NCBI GenBank assembly: GCA_902518835.1
Contig: CABYHH010000009.1
Span: 1 to 34,943 of the forward strand
DNA: 34,943 nt
Reading direction: 5' to 3'
Source of the DNA: an uncultured Pelagibacteraceae bacterium
GTDB lineage: Bacteria > Pseudomonadota > Alphaproteobacteria > Pelagibacterales > Pelagibacteraceae
Numbering within the stretch: the first letter of the stretch is position 1; every line of letters starts with the position of its first letter. Positions 16,864 to 27,701 of the stretch are shown here, piece after piece. The position numbers were made by a program, and so were the translations under genes. The notes under the pieces were generated by a model. The model was not told the origin of the DNA and ran no database searches. It saw nothing but the letters and a program-made list of their open reading frames with translations.

Positions 16864-19800
16864 GTAAAGCTGTCACCTCAAGTTTTTTTGTTTTCAATGA
16901 TCTTATGGCCTCAAGACAAGCTTGAGCCGTTGACATATTTGTACAATATGGAACTTTATTTTTAAGAGTAGCTCTTCTAAGTGCAATCGCATCATTTATA
17001 CGATGTTCACTATTTCCACCTCCAGTATTTATAACTAATGCTATTTTTTTTGAATTCAACACATCCACGATGTGGGGCCTGCCACCACTTGCTTTATTGA
17101 TAGTTTTACATTTCATACCAAATTTTTTTATATAATTTGCAGTTCCTTGGGTTGCACATAATTTAAACCCCAGTTTTAAAAGGTCTTTAGCAAGATCAAT
17201 CCCTTCATCTTTGTGAGAATCTTTTAATGAAATAAATGCGAGACCATTTTTTGGAAGAGAATTATGAGATGATATTTGACTTTTGGCATAAGCCATCCCA
17301 AAATTCTTATCAAATCCCATCACTTCTCCAGTTGATTTCATTTCTGGTCCTAGCAAAAGATCACTGTTTGGAAACTTATTAAAAGGGAAAACAGCCTCTT
17401 TGACTGCAAACATTCCTTTTGATTTATCTTTTAGATTAAATTTTGATAATTTTTCACCCACCATTACTCTAGATGCGATTTTAGCAAAAGGTATTCCTTT
17501 AGCTTTAGAGACAAATGGAACAGTTCTACTTGCTCTAGGATTAACCTCAATTACAAAAATTTCATCTTTCTTAATTGCAAATTGAATATTCATAAAACCT
17601 TTTACGTTAAGAGCTAATGCTAATTTTTTAGATTGGTTTTCTATCTCTTTAATTAAATAAGGCTTAATTGATACTGGAGGTAAACTACATGCTGAGTCTC
17701 CTGAATGAATCCCAGCTTCTTCAATATGTTGCATAATTCCTGCAATATGAACTTTTTTACCATCAGATATAGCGTCTACATCAACCTCCATTGCTTGATC
17801 AATAAATTTATCAATTAAAATTGGATTTTTCTCCGCTGCTTTAAAAGCCTCTTCTATAAAATTTTTTAATTGTTTTTTTTCATAAACAATTTCCATAGCT
17901 CTGCCACCCAAAACATAAGAGGGTCTAACCATTAAAGGCAATCCTATTTTATCAGCTATTTTAATTGCTTCTTTATAAGTTTTTGCAATTCCACTTTCAG
18001 CTTGCTTAAGTTTTAATCTGTTTAAAAGATCTCTAAAACGATCCCGATCTTCAGCAAGATCAATAGATGAATATTGAGTTCCTAAAATTGGAAGATTGTT
18101 ATCATCCAAAAATTTTGCAAGTTTGATTGGAGTTTGACCTCCAAATTGAGCAATAATTCCTATCAAATTTCCGTTTTTTTTCTCTTTTTTTATTATATTA
18201 AAAACATATTCATCAATGAGTGGCTCAAAATAAAGTCTATCACTTGTATCATAATCAGTTGAAACTGTTTCAGGGTTGCAGTTGATCATTATCGTTTCAA
18301 ATCCTGTGTCTTTCAAAGCAAAGCTAGCTTGGCAACAACAGTAATCAAACTCAATTCCTTGGCCAATTCTGTTAGGTCCTCCACCAAGAATTATAATTTT
18401 TTTCCTATTAGAGGGCTCTGCTTCACACTCTGTGTTCAGCGAAAAATTACGTTGATAGCTTGAATACATATATGGTGTAAAAGATTTAAATTCTGCAGCA
18501 CATGTATCGACTTTTTTAAAAACCGGTAAAACCTTTAAGGCCATTCTTCTTTTTCTAACAATATCCTCTGAAAGGTTAGTTAATTCTGATAGTTTTTTAT
18601 CTGAAAACCCAATGGATTTTATTTTGTTAAAATCAATAAAATTCTTTGGTAATCCATTATTTTTTATATAAATTTCATGTTCAACTATTTCTTTTATTTG
18701 TTCAAGAAACCATGGATCAATTTTTGATAGAGAATAAATCTTTTTCAGGTCTATTTTCTTTCTAAAAGCTTCAGCAACAAAAAGTAGTTTATTTGGAACA
18801 TTTTCTTTTAACTTTCTTTTAATTTGTTTTTTATCCAAATTTAAAATTCTATCTAAGCCAGAAAATCCGGTTTCTAATGACACTAAAGCCTTTTGTAAAG
18901 ACTCTTTAAAATTTCTACCAATGGCCATTGCCTCACCCACTGATTTCATTGATGTACCTAAAATTGCTGGAGAGGTTGAAAACTTTTCGAATGTAAATCT
19001 TGGAATTTTTGTCACAACATAATCAATTGATGGTTCGAATGATGCAGGTGTTACCTTTGTTATTTCATTTTTAAGCTCATCTAAAGTGTATCCGACTGCA
19101 AGTTTTGCGGCTACTTTTGCTATTGGAAAACCTGTAGCTTTAGAAGCTAATGCAGAAGATCGAGAGACCCTAGGGTTCATTTCAATAATTACCATACGTC
19201 CATTTTTTGGATTGATTGCAAATTGAACATTAGACCCACCTGTTTCAACACCAATTTTTCTTAAACAGGCAATTGAAGCATTTCGCATTACTTGATACTC
19301 TTTATCTGTCAATGTAAGAGCAGGTGCTACAGTAACAGAGTCGCCGGTGTGTACTCCCATCGGATCAATGTTTTCAATTGAACATATGATTATACAATTG
19401 TCTTTTCTATCTCTAACCACTTCCATTTCAAATTCCTTCCAGCCCTCTAAACACTCTTCTACTAGAACTTGGCTTACAGGAGATTCTTGAAGTCCATTTT
19501 TAATAATTTTAACAAAATCTTTTTTTGTTTTGGCTATACCACCACCCAGTCCACCTAATGTAAATGCTGGTCTTATAATTGCTGGTAAACCAATCTGTTT
19601 TAATGCTCTTGAAGATTGATTAAAATTATTAACTATCTTTGATTTGGGTAAATCTAATCCAATATCTTGCATATTTTTTCTGAATTTTTTTCTATCCTCA
19701 GCATTTGAAATTGCCTTAGAATTTGCACCAATCAGTTCAATTTTATATTTTTTTAAAATCCCTTTTTTTTCTGCTTCTATTGCTAAGTTTAAGGCTGTTT

Positions 19801-20077
19801 GTCCTCCCATTGTTGGTAAAATTGCATCGGGTTTTTCTTTTTTTAATATTTTTTCAAGCACCTCAATGCTGATTGGTTCGATATATGTTTTATCAGCGAC
19901 ATCTGGATCAGTCATTATTGTTGCAGGGTTTGAATTTATCAAGACAACTTTATATCCTTCATCTTTTAATGCCTTGCATGCTTGCGTACCTGAATAATCA
20001 AACTCACATGCTTGGCCAATTATTATCGGACCAGCCCCAACCACTAAAATTTTTTTAAGATCTTTTCTTTTTGGCAT
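16853..20077 (-). CDS. carB: Carbamoyl-phosphate synthase large subunit
   Basis: 1074 aa, essentially the same length as E. coli CarB. It makes carbamoyl phosphate from bicarbonate, ATP and ammonia delivered by CarA, for pyrimidine and arginine synthesis. Two homologous ATP-grasp halves are present: the first begins [22 protein letters not shown], the second [21 protein letters not shown] near residue 560. Each has its QFAINP/QFAIKK and [36 protein letters not shown] block. A C-terminal MGS-like allosteric domain (about 940-1074) includes GTANYIKK and INTGGG. The ATG at 20077 lies 23 bases inside the end of carA, an overlapping operon arrangement. Confidence 0.98.
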   Translation of the reverse strand: MPKRKDLKKILVVGAGPIIIGQACEFDYSGTQACKALKDEGYKVVLINSNPATIMTDPDVADKTYIEPISIEVLEKILKKEKPDAILPTMGGQTALNLAIEAEKKGILKKYKIELIGANSKAISNAEDRKKFRKNMQDIGLDLPKSKIVNNFNQSSRALKQIGLPAIIRPAFTLGGLGGGIAKTKKDFVKIIKNGLQESPVSQVLVEECLEGWKEFEMEVVRDRKDNCIIICSIENIDPMGVHTGDSVTVAPALTLTDKEYQVMRNASIACLRKIGVETGGSNVQFAINPKNGRMVIIEMNPRVSRSSALASKATGFPIAKVAAKLAVGYTLDELKNEITKVTPASFEPSIDYVVTKIPRFTFEKFSTSPAILGTSMKSVGEAMAIGRNFKESLQKALVSLETGFSGLDRILNLDKKQIKRKLKENVPNKLLFVAEAFRKKIDLKKIYSLSKIDPWFLEQIKEIVEHEIYIKNNGLPKNFIDFNKIKSIGFSDKKLSELTNLSEDIVRKRRMALKVLPVFKKVDTCAAEFKSFTPYMYSSYQRNFSLNTECEAEPSNRKKIIILGGGPNRIGQGIEFDYCCCQASFALKDTGFETIMINCNPETVSTDYDTSDRLYFEPLIDEYVFNIIKKEKKNGNLIGIIAQFGGQTPIKLAKFLDDNNLPILGTQYSSIDLAEDRDRFRDLLNRLKLKQAESGIAKTYKEAIKIADKIGLPLMVRPSYVLGGRAMEIVYEKKQLKNFIEEAFKAAEKNPILIDKFIDQAMEVDVDAISDGKKVHIAGIMQHIEEAGIHSGDSACSLPPVSIKPYLIKEIENQSKKLALALNVKGFMNIQFAIKKDEIFVIEVNPRASRTVPFVSKAKGIPFAKIASRVMVGEKLSKFNLKDKSKGMFAVKEAVFPFNKFPNSDLLLGPEMKSTGEVMGFDKNFGMAYAKSQISSHNSLPKNGLAFISLKDSHKDEGIDLAKDLLKLGFKLCATQGTANYIKKFGMKCKTINKASGGRPHIVDVLNSKKIALVINTGGGNSEHRINDAIALRRATLKNKVPYCTNMSTAQACLEAIRSLKTKKLEVTALQNI

Positions 20078-21251
20078 GTTTTTTCATATCATTTACAAAT
20101 TGTTTAAAAAGATAAACGCTGTCTTGCGGTCCAGGATTTGCTTCTGGGTGATATTGAACAGAGAATATTGGTTTATTTTTTAATCTTATCCCCTCAATCC
20201 CACCGTCGAAAAGTGATTTGTGTGTTATTTCTATCTTCTTAGGCAAACTTTCTTTCATGATTTCAAAACCATGATTTTGACTAGTAATTTCTACCGCATC
20301 AGTAATAAAATTTTTTACAGGATGATTTGCGCCTCTGTGTCCAAGTTTCATTTTTTTTGTTTTTGCACCTAATGCTAATCCAAGAATTTGATGACCAAGA
20401 CAAATTCCAAAAATTGGTAAACTTTTTTTAATTAACTTTCTAACTATATTAATTGCATATTGACCGGTTGCAGCTGGATCACCAGGACCATTGGATAAAA
20501 ATACACCATCAGGTTTTAATGAAATAATTTTTTCAAAAACAGTCCTACAAGGTATGACCGTAACTTTACACTTAAAATCGGAAAAATATCTTAAAATATT
20601 TTTTTTTATTCCATAATCAATTGCGACGACGTGAAAGGTTTTCTTCTTATTTTTCTGATATCCTGTCTGTTTCTTCCACGTTTTAAATCCTTTCCATTGA
20701 TAATTTTTTTTTGTACTAACTTCTTTAGCAAGATCTAAATTTTTTAATCCACTCCATTTAATAGTAGAATTTATGATTTTATTGATATTAAATTTTCCAG
20801 TTTTAGAAATTGAGATTGTTCCTTTTGGTGCTCCTTTATCTCGAATGAAGTTAGTAAGACCTCTAGTATCCAACCCAGTTAAACCAACTATCTTATTTTT
20901 CTTTAACCAAGCGTCTAAGTGCGAGAATGATCTATAATTTGAAGGTGATGTTATTTCAGAATTAAAAATTACTCCTTTTGTCCAAATTTTATCAGACTCA
21001 TGATCTTCTTTATTTGTACCAACATTGCCAATGTGAGGAAAAGTAAAATTTATTATTTGGCCTGCATATGACGGGTCAGATATAATTTCCTGATACCCTG
21101 TGAGAGAAGTATTAAAACACACCTCACCTGTTGCAGATCCCTGATAACCAATACCAATTCCTCTAAAAACCTTCCTATTTTCGAGAACTAAAATACCTGT
21201 TTGAAATTTTGAGTAAGATTGTGAGTTTGTTTTTTTTGCTTTTTTGATCAA
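20055..21251 (-). CDS. carA: Carbamoyl-phosphate synthase small (glutaminase) subunit
   Basis: 398 aa. The class I glutamine amidotransferase half carries the nucleophile C284 in FGICLGHQ and the catalytic H368/E370 in YHPEANP. The N-terminal CPSase small-chain domain shows [22 protein letters not shown]. The start is TTG at 21251, placed immediately after an in-frame TAA, so it is the only usable codon that keeps the conserved [13 protein letters not shown] strand. Weak initiation by TTG could limit expression. It is the first gene of the carAB operon, divergent from yqeY. Confidence 0.97.
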   Translation of the reverse strand: MIKKAKKTNSQSYSKFQTGILVLENRKVFRGIGIGYQGSATGEVCFNTSLTGYQEIISDPSYAGQIINFTFPHIGNVGTNKEDHESDKIWTKGVIFNSEITSPSNYRSFSHLDAWLKKNKIVGLTGLDTRGLTNFIRDKGAPKGTISISKTGKFNINKIINSTIKWSGLKNLDLAKEVSTKKNYQWKGFKTWKKQTGYQKNKKKTFHVVAIDYGIKKNILRYFSDFKCKVTVIPCRTVFEKIISLKPDGVFLSNGPGDPAATGQYAINIVRKLIKKSLPIFGICLGHQILGLALGAKTKKMKLGHRGANHPVKNFITDAVEITSQNHGFEIMKESLPKKIEITHKSLFDGGIEGIRLKNKPIFSVQYHPEANPGPQDSVYLFKQFVNDMKKHAKKKRS

Positions 21252-21272
21252 TTACAACTCATAAGTTAAAGG

Positions 21273-21301
21273 TTAATACAATAATTGTTTTATTATCGCA
21301 A
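21273..21301 (-). promoter_or_regulatory. Candidate carAB promoter
   Basis: Read on the minus strand, TTGCGA (21301-21296) and TATTAA (21278-21273) are separated by exactly 17 bases and lie just upstream of the carA start. Each matches the sigma-70 consensus at four of six positions. In such AT-rich DNA this could be chance. Confidence 0.33.
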
Positions 21302-21314
21302 GAAAGATGTAATA

Positions 21315-21338
21315 AAAAATTGTAAAAAAACAATTTTT
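21315..21338. other. Perfect 9-bp A/T-rich inverted repeat in the carA-yqeY divergent region
   Basis: AAAAATTGT (21315-21323) is the exact reverse complement of ACAATTTTT (21330-21338), with a six-base A loop. It lies between the divergent carA and yqeY genes. It could be an operator or a hairpin, or chance in AT-rich DNA; nothing else supports a function. Confidence 0.3.
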
Positions 21339-21377
21339 CTTTTGAAGAATTTTTTCTTTAAAGTAGATTAAATTTAT

Positions 21378-21839
21378 ATGTCATTAAAAGAGACTATTGA
21401 AACTGATTATAAAAACGCTGTTAAATCAAAAGATAAAATCAAAATATCAACTTACAGGTTAATTTTATCCTCTATTAAGGATTTAGACATATCAAATAGG
21501 TCTGGCCCAAATAAAAAAGATACAGATGATGAAGATATTAAAAAGCTTTTAAAAAAAATGGTTAAACAAAGGTCCGAATCAATTGATATTTATAAAAAAA
21601 ATAATCGAGCTGACTTATTAGAGGTCGAGCAAAATGAATATAATATTTTAACAAATTATTTACCCAAACAATTAGGCGAGGAAGAAACTAAAAAAATATG
21701 TGAAGGTGTTATTTCAAAAATTGGAGCTTCCTCAATAAAAGATATGGGAAAAGTTATGGGCGCTTTAAAAAAAGAATATGCAGATCAGATCGATTTTGCT
21801 AAAGCTGGATCTTTACTTAAAACACTATTAAATAAGTGA
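21378..21839 (+). CDS. GatB/YqeY-domain protein
   Basis: 153 aa, the full length of the stand-alone YqeY family, which is related to the C-terminal tRNA-binding tail of GatB. The protein opens with LKETIETDYKNAVKSKDKIKISTYRLILSSIKD, followed by the family's KQRSESIDIYKKNNR block and the helical GKVMGALKKEY segment near the C-terminus. The molecular function is not established; tRNA or amidotransferase-related binding is assumed from homology. It overlaps the start of dnaG, forming the yqeY-dnaG-rpoD arrangement that is common in alphaproteobacteria. Confidence 0.9.
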   Translation: MSLKETIETDYKNAVKSKDKIKISTYRLILSSIKDLDISNRSGPNKKDTDDEDIKKLLKKMVKQRSESIDIYKKNNRADLLEVEQNEYNILTNYLPKQLGEEETKKICEGVISKIGASSIKDMGKVMGALKKEYADQIDFAKAGSLLKTLLNK

Positions 21840-23611
21840 TGAAGTACCCAAAAGAATATCTTGATGAAATTAAATTAAGATTAAAAGTTTCAACAGTTGT
21901 TTCAAAATTTGTAAGTTTAAAAAAAAGAGGAAAAGAGTTTGTCGGTCTTTCTCCATTTAAAAGTGAAAAAACACCTTCATTTACAGTTAATGATGAAAAA
22001 GAATTTTATCATTGCTTTGCAACATCTGAACATGGAAATATTTTTGATTTTGTAATGAAAACACAAAATCTTAGATTTGGTGAAGCGGTCAGGTACTTGG
22101 CAAACTTAGCAGGAATGCTACCATATACTTTTTCAAAACAAGATGTAGAAAGAGAAAAAAAATGGAAAGAATACTCATCAGTTTTTAAACTTTACACTGA
22201 TTTCTACCATAACGAACTTCTAAGGAATGAGTCTTTTTCAAAAGTTAGAGATTATTTAAAAAATAGAAATTTAACAAAAGATGATGTTAAAAAATTTAAT
22301 ATGGGATACGTTGAAAAAAATCCTACATTTTTTGATAAATTAAAAAGTGAATTTAGTTTAGAGACGATAATTGACACTGGTTTATTTTATTTAGATGATA
22401 AGAAAAAAACTTATGTCGAAAGATTTAGAGGTCGGTTAATTTTCCCAATTAATAATATTTCTGGTGAACCTATTGCTTTAGGTGGAAGAATAATTGAAAA
22501 AAGCGATTATCTTGCGAAATATATTAACTCACCTGAAACAGCTTTTTTTAAAAAAGGATCAAATTTATATAACTTAGATATGGCAAGAAAATTATCTAAT
22601 AAATTTGATAATATTTTCCTAGTAGAAGGCTACATGGATGTTGTGGGCTTAAGCAAAAATAAAATTGAAAATGTTGTTGCTAATCTTGGCACTTCTTTAA
22701 CAGATAGACAAATTCTTACATTGAATCAATTCTTTGATGATATCGCAATATGTTTTGATGGTGATGAAAGCGGTTATAAAGCTGCATTGCGTGCCGCAGA
22801 AAACTCAATTAAAGACTTAAGACCAGATAAGAATATTTCGTTTTTATTCTTACCAAACAAAGAAGATCCAGATAGTTTTGTTCAAAAAAATGGTAAGGAG
22901 TTTTTCTTAGATTTTTATAAAAATAATAAAATATCAATTCATCAATTTATATTTAGCCATTACAAAAAACAAACTTCTAATGACCCGTCATCTATGGCAG
23001 TTTTTGATAAAAAATTAAGATCTATAGCAAAAACAATTAAAGATGATTTTATTAGAAAATATATATTAGAGTTTTTTTTAGAAAGAATTTCAGAATTAAC
23101 TCCCTTTACCAACCAGAACAAAAATTATTATAAAAAAATAACAAAATCTCTAGAAAAAACAAAAAAATATTTCAATGACAGTAAATCCTTTACGAGTATT
23201 GAATTAAAAGAATTTTCATTACTTTATTTAGTAACTTCTAATCTTAAATTACTTGGTGAAAATATTCACTTGATTGAAGATATAAAATTGTTCACAGAAA
23301 TTAACATTCAAATTTTTGATAAAATCCTCTCTAAATTGAAATTAAATAAAGAATTAAAAGTGTACGAATTAGAGATTGATACTCAGTTGATTGATAAGAT
23401 AAATAAGTTTGCTCCGATAAAGTATATCCTCAAAAATAAATCAAATAAAGAGCATGAAATAATTGAGTTACTGGATGATATAAAAAGAGACTTAAATAAT
23501 TATAATTTAGAGTTAAGGATTAATGAATTAGAGCTTAAGTTTTCAAAAGATTTGAGTGAAGCTACATTTAATGAGCTAAAAGAGCTAAAAAAAAAGCAAA
23601 ATATCAATTAA
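21839..23611 (+). CDS. dnaG: DNA primase
   Basis: 590 aa from the ATG at 21839, which shares one base with the yqeY stop; a GTG at 21836 would add one residue. It synthesises RNA primers for replication. The N-terminal CHC2-type domain is recognisable (EKTPSFTVNDEKEFYHCF), but three of the four expected zinc ligands are replaced: SPFK in place of CPFH, and CFAT in place of CFGC. A Toprim catalytic core follows, with EGYMDV (about residue 265) and the metal-binding FDGDESG (about 306). The C-terminal helicase-binding part is very divergent and lysine/asparagine rich. I believe related losses occur in other alphaproteobacterial primases but cannot confirm this here. Confidence 0.95.
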   Translation: MKYPKEYLDEIKLRLKVSTVVSKFVSLKKRGKEFVGLSPFKSEKTPSFTVNDEKEFYHCFATSEHGNIFDFVMKTQNLRFGEAVRYLANLAGMLPYTFSKQDVEREKKWKEYSSVFKLYTDFYHNELLRNESFSKVRDYLKNRNLTKDDVKKFNMGYVEKNPTFFDKLKSEFSLETIIDTGLFYLDDKKKTYVERFRGRLIFPINNISGEPIALGGRIIEKSDYLAKYINSPETAFFKKGSNLYNLDMARKLSNKFDNIFLVEGYMDVVGLSKNKIENVVANLGTSLTDRQILTLNQFFDDIAICFDGDESGYKAALRAAENSIKDLRPDKNISFLFLPNKEDPDSFVQKNGKEFFLDFYKNNKISIHQFIFSHYKKQTSNDPSSMAVFDKKLRSIAKTIKDDFIRKYILEFFLERISELTPFTNQNKNYYKKITKSLEKTKKYFNDSKSFTSIELKEFSLLYLVTSNLKLLGENIHLIEDIKLFTEINIQIFDKILSKLKLNKELKVYELEIDTQLIDKINKFAPIKYILKNKSNKEHEIIELLDDIKRDLNNYNLELRINELELKFSKDLSEATFNELKELKKKQNIN

Positions 23612-23679
23612 TAAATAAAAATTAATAATGGATTTTTGTTAAATTGAGATTATATAAGTAACTTCAATAAAATTTTGCT

Positions 23680-25506
23680 GTGGAAAGAATAATTACTAAA
23701 TCATTTGCTAGATTAATGGGTCGGGGTACTCATCGAGGTTTCATCACATATGAAGAGTTGAATAAATCATTAGGCAAAAGAAATTTATCTGATGAAAATT
23801 TAGCTCAAGCTTTTATTCATATTTTAGATGAGAAAGTAACTCTCGTAGAAAAGAAATCAGATTTTAAAGTTTTAAGAAAAAAAGAGGGTTCCTCAAAAGA
23901 TGAGGGCAAAACAATAGACAAAAGTGATGACCCTATAAGAATGTATTTAAGAGAGATGGGAGGTGTTGAACTTTTATCCAGAGAGGGTGAGATTGCGATT
24001 GCTAAAAGGATTGAGGCTGGAAAGGATGTTATGCTAATTGCATTATCTCAAAGTCCAATTACAGCTCAACAATTTTTTGATTGGAATGAAAAACTACAGA
24101 AAGATGAGATTTTGGTCAGAGAAATTATCGATATTGATACAAACTACATGGAAGATGAAACTACAGGACCTAGTGCAAAGCAAAAAAATTCTGGTGAAAC
24201 TGAAAAGGAAGAAAATACATCTGAGGAAGTTGATGAGGATTTTAATCCAACACTCGCAGCCATGGAGACTGAGATTAAACCCAAAGTATTAAAAACTATT
24301 TATGAACTCACTAAAGATTATAATAAATTAATAAAATATCAAAAGGAAAAATTAGAATGTGTTTTATCTTCACAAATTTTTTCCTCTAGCAAAGAAAAGA
24401 ATTATGAAAAAATTGTTAGTCAAATTTTAGAAAATATCAAATCATTACAACTTTCCCCATCAGTCTTAGAGGAGTTGGTTCAAAAACATTATGTTGAGAA
24501 TAAAAAGATAATTTCTTTAGAAGGAAATTTATTAAGACTTGCTTTAAATTCGAATATTCCAAGAAATGAATTTATTAAATACTATATTGGCAACGAAATA
24601 AACCCAAGCTTTAAAAAATTCCTAGATACAAATTTAGCTTGGAAAAAATTTTTTACGAAAAATAAAGATGAATTTAAAAATATCAGAGAAAGACTAATTG
24701 AAATAAGTAACAAGTTGGGGATTTCTGTCACAGATTTTAAAAAATTAGTGAGTCGAGTTCAGAAGGGAGAGAAGGAGTCAAGAATAGCAAAAAAAGAAAT
24801 GGTAGAGGCAAATTTAAGATTAGTAATTTCTATAGCTAAAAAATATACAAATAGAGGCTTACAATTTCTTGATTTAATTCAAGAGGGTAATATTGGATTA
24901 ATGAAAGCTGTTGATAAGTTTGAATATAGAAGAGGATACAAATTTTCAACTTATGCTACTTGGTGGATCAGGCAAGCGATCACTAGATCAATTGCTGATC
25001 AAGCTAGAACTATAAGAATTCCTGTACACATGATTGAAACTATAAATAAAATAGTTAGAACACAAAGATTAATTTTAAGTGAATTTGGAAGAGAGGCTAC
25101 CCCAGAGGAATTAGCAAAAAAATTGAGAATGCCATTAGATAAAGTTAGAAAAGTATTAAAAATTTCAAAAGAGCCAGTGTCTTTAGAAAAACCTGTTGGT
25201 GATGAGGAGGATAGTAGTCTGGGTGACTTTATAGAAGATACGAAAGCATTAGCTCCACTTGAGCAAGCTATTAAATCAAATTTAGGTGAGGCAACCACAA
25301 AAATATTATCAACATTAACTCCTAGAGAGGAAAGAGTTCTAAGAATGCGTTTTGGTGTAGGGATGAATACTGATCATACTTTGGAGGAAGTTGGTTTGCA
25401 GTTTTCTGTAACAAGAGAGAGAATTCGACAAATTGAAGCAAAAGCATTAAGAAAGTTAAAACATCCTAGTAGATCAAAACAATTAAAAAGTTTTTTAGAG
25501 AGTTAA
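23680..25506 (+). CDS. rpoD: RNA polymerase housekeeping sigma factor (sigma-70)
   Basis: 608 aa from a GTG at 23680. Region 1.1 is at the N-terminus, region 1.2 is [22 protein letters not shown], and a long acidic non-conserved insert spans about residues 160-370. The 2.1-2.4 block is nearly invariant ([46 protein letters not shown]). Region 3 and region 4.2 ([24 protein letters not shown]) close the protein. It directs transcription of most genes. It is the only sigma factor in the window and is not an evident client of the RsbW-like protein, which normally binds alternative sigma factors. A tRNA gene starts eight bases after its stop. Confidence 0.97.
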   Translation: MERIITKSFARLMGRGTHRGFITYEELNKSLGKRNLSDENLAQAFIHILDEKVTLVEKKSDFKVLRKKEGSSKDEGKTIDKSDDPIRMYLREMGGVELLSREGEIAIAKRIEAGKDVMLIALSQSPITAQQFFDWNEKLQKDEILVREIIDIDTNYMEDETTGPSAKQKNSGETEKEENTSEEVDEDFNPTLAAMETEIKPKVLKTIYELTKDYNKLIKYQKEKLECVLSSQIFSSSKEKNYEKIVSQILENIKSLQLSPSVLEELVQKHYVENKKIISLEGNLLRLALNSNIPRNEFIKYYIGNEINPSFKKFLDTNLAWKKFFTKNKDEFKNIRERLIEISNKLGISVTDFKKLVSRVQKGEKESRIAKKEMVEANLRLVISIAKKYTNRGLQFLDLIQEGNIGLMKAVDKFEYRRGYKFSTYATWWIRQAITRSIADQARTIRIPVHMIETINKIVRTQRLILSEFGREATPEELAKKLRMPLDKVRKVLKISKEPVSLEKPVGDEEDSSLGDFIEDTKALAPLEQAIKSNLGEATTKILSTLTPREERVLRMRFGVGMNTDHTLEEVGLQFSVTRERIRQIEAKALRKLKHPSRSKQLKSFLES

Positions 25507-25513
25507 TACTAAA

Positions 25514-25588
25514 GGGCCGTTAGCTCAATAGTAGAGTACTGCATTGACATTGCAGGGGTAGTTGGAGCGTAACCAACACGGCCCACCA
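25514..25588 (+). tRNA. tRNA-Val (anticodon GAC) with non-canonical D and T loops
   Basis: A 75-base cloverleaf. The acceptor GGGCCGT/ACGGCCC is followed by an encoded ACCA. The anticodon arm CTGCA-TTGACAT-TGCAG gives GAC at 25546-25548, and the T stem GTTGG/CCAAC is perfect. The T loop is AGCGTAA rather than the near-universal TTCRANN, so T54, T55 and A58 are all changed. The D loop is AATAGTA, with only one G where two adjacent Gs normally contact the T loop. All stems pair well, so it is not simply decayed. It directly follows rpoD and may be co-transcribed. Confidence 0.8.
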
Positions 25589-25628
25589 AATTTTGAATTT
25601 TAAATTTAAATGATAGTTTTTAAAAGTT

Positions 25629-26528
25629 ATGAGAAAAGAATTAGATGAGTTAAGAGTTGTTTTTGCTGGTTGTGCTAGAGACTGCGAAGACACCTTGGAA
25701 AAAAGTCTTCAGAATATAGAATTTTATTCATCTTTTTTTAAAGAAAGTCACCAGATAATAGTAGAAAATGGATCAAAAGATCAAACCAGAGAAATTTTAA
25801 AAAAGAACAAAACTAAAAATTGCTATTATTTATTTGAGGATCAACTTAATGCATTACCTGTAAGAGGCATGCGATTAGAAAGAGCAAGAAACATAATTAT
25901 AGATAAAATAAAATCAGTTCCCAGATTAAATGAATGTGATCTATTAATAATTTTAGATTTAGATGGATCAGGAAATTATAAGATAGAAAACAAGGATATA
26001 ATTGATTCTATTAATTTCCTTTTTTCCAAAAAAAATATAGCAGCTGTTTTTGCTAATCAATTAGGTACATATTATGATATGTGGACATTAAGAGACGAAA
26101 AGTATTGCAAAAATGATTTTTGGGCAGAGGTTCTACAAAATATTACAAAGAAAATAAATCCAAAAGAAAAAATTAATCAGCAAATTTTAGATAAGGTAAA
26201 GGAGGAATATATTGATAAAAACACTTATTCCTTCGATAAAAATCTAGAACCAATTAAAGTTCTTTCAGCATTTGGAGGTTTTGGTATCTACAAAATGAAC
26301 TTTATTATTGAAAATAAAAAAAAATATCAGGGTACACAAATAGTTGACCTGATCTTTAAAGATAACACCAAAGCAAAAATAAATTTTCAAAAATGTGAGC
26401 ATGTAAATTTTAATTTAGGCTTAAGTGAAAATAATTTAGAATTGTATATTTTACCTTATCTAATAAATAGAGAATATTTAAATGTTACTTTCCCCCCTCA
26501 GGCAGCAATAAAATTAATTATAAAATGA
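25629..26528 (+). CDS. GT-A-fold glycosyltransferase, CMT1/GT69-like
   Basis: 299 aa, no signal peptide. The N-terminal Rossmann-like strand FAGCARDCEDTLEKSL, the VENGSKDQTREIL segment, and a DxD-type metal site D110-L-D112 (ILDLDGSG) are typical of GT-A glycosyltransferases. The overall pattern (GxxRD, then long linker, then SAFGGFGIYK) recalls the CMT1-type mannosyltransferase family. The gene is followed by a GT4 glycosyltransferase overlapping by four bases. Together they probably build a surface polysaccharide or glycan; donor and acceptor are unknown. The composition is very AT-rich and it sits in an apparent island between two tRNA genes. Confidence 0.7.
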   Translation: MRKELDELRVVFAGCARDCEDTLEKSLQNIEFYSSFFKESHQIIVENGSKDQTREILKKNKTKNCYYLFEDQLNALPVRGMRLERARNIIIDKIKSVPRLNECDLLIILDLDGSGNYKIENKDIIDSINFLFSKKNIAAVFANQLGTYYDMWTLRDEKYCKNDFWAEVLQNITKKINPKEKINQQILDKVKEEYIDKNTYSFDKNLEPIKVLSAFGGFGIYKMNFIIENKKKYQGTQIVDLIFKDNTKAKINFQKCEHVNFNLGLSENNLELYILPYLINREYLNVTFPPQAAIKLIIK

Positions 26529-27649
26529 TATCACATAAACTAAAAATAATTTTAGATGGTACTGTTTTGGGTATGGCTATAGACAATAAGTTAGCTAGAA
26601 CAGGTATTTATTTTGTAATAAAAAATTTGTGTGACAGTTTACTTTTAAGGAATGATCTAGAATTTAAAATTTTAGCACCAGTTGAACTAAGAAAAAAAAT
26701 GATTTCTTTTTATTCGAATCATCGATTTGAAGAATGTTTTGACCTAACTAATATTAAACTTGGAGAAGAAAAATTAAATTTTATAATGCCCTTTCATCCA
26801 GCTGGTCAAGATTTATACAAAATTCCTGAGTCAAATATTTTTCAGATTATCTATGATTTTTCTATTCATTTTTGTCCGGAATTAAAAGGTTCAAATATAA
26901 GTTTTGAAAAAAATATTCTTAAATCATTGAATTCGAAAAGTCATGCACTATGTATTTCAAAAAAAACTAGATCTGATCTTTTATCTATTTCAAATATTGA
27001 GCCAAATAAAGTAGGAGTTTTTTATCCTGGACTGAGAAATGATTTTGATAAAAATTATAAAACTAAAATTGATATTAATAAATTTCTTAACATTCCCGAA
27101 AATTCAAAATATATTTTATGTTTGTCTACACTTGAACCAAGAAAAAACTTAAGAACTTCCATAGAGATTTTTGAAAGAATGATTTTAAACTCTAATTTTG
27201 ATAATTTATATCTTGTTCTTACTGGAGCGAAAGGTTGGGGTAAAATAGATGAGCAAATTAATACTTTTTCAAATAAAATTAAAAAAAAAATTATAATTAC
27301 TGGATATGTTGATGATAATATTGTTTATCATTTATATAAGTCATCGCTTTGTTTTTTATATCCATCTTTTTATGAAGGATTTGGATTGCCTCCACTTGAG
27401 GCAATGGCAGCTGGTACTCCGGTGATTGTTTCCAACAGAGGTTCACTTCCCGAGATTTTTGGAAAAGCTACTAAAGTTTTTGATCCATATGATATTACTG
27501 GTATGACATCTAAAATTCATTATTTATATTTAAATTCAAAAAAAAGAGAAGAAGAAGGAAATAAGTTAAAAAAATTTTCTAAATTATTTACTTGGAAAAA
27601 ATCTTCAGAAGAAATTATCAGTTTTATTAAGAAATTTAAAAAAATCTAA
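26525..27649 (+). CDS. GT4-family glycosyltransferase (group 1)
   Basis: 374 aa with two Rossmann-like halves (GT-B fold). The C-terminal donor-binding half is clear: [10 protein letters not shown] (about 204), the [10 protein letters not shown] strand, and the E284-x7-E292 motif in [27 protein letters not shown]. Retaining transfer from a nucleotide-sugar to a cell-surface glycan is expected. Start ATG at 26525 overlaps the previous stop (ATGA), so the pair is translationally coupled. The sugar specificity cannot be read from the sequence. Confidence 0.9.
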   Translation: MISHKLKIILDGTVLGMAIDNKLARTGIYFVIKNLCDSLLLRNDLEFKILAPVELRKKMISFYSNHRFEECFDLTNIKLGEEKLNFIMPFHPAGQDLYKIPESNIFQIIYDFSIHFCPELKGSNISFEKNILKSLNSKSHALCISKKTRSDLLSISNIEPNKVGVFYPGLRNDFDKNYKTKIDINKFLNIPENSKYILCLSTLEPRKNLRTSIEIFERMILNSNFDNLYLVLTGAKGWGKIDEQINTFSNKIKKKIIITGYVDDNIVYHLYKSSLCFLYPSFYEGFGLPPLEAMAAGTPVIVSNRGSLPEIFGKATKVFDPYDITGMTSKIHYLYLNSKKREEEGNKLKKFSKLFTWKKSSEEIISFIKKFKKI

Positions 27650-27701
27650 TTATTACTTATTAATTATTGATCTATATAATAAATACTTATAGTAATTTTG
27701 T

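Noticed and set aside
23680-25506. RpoD as the client of the RsbW-like kinase
   Set aside because: RpoD is the housekeeping sigma factor, about 20 kb away; RsbW-type proteins normally bind alternative sigma factors and nothing in the sequence links the two.
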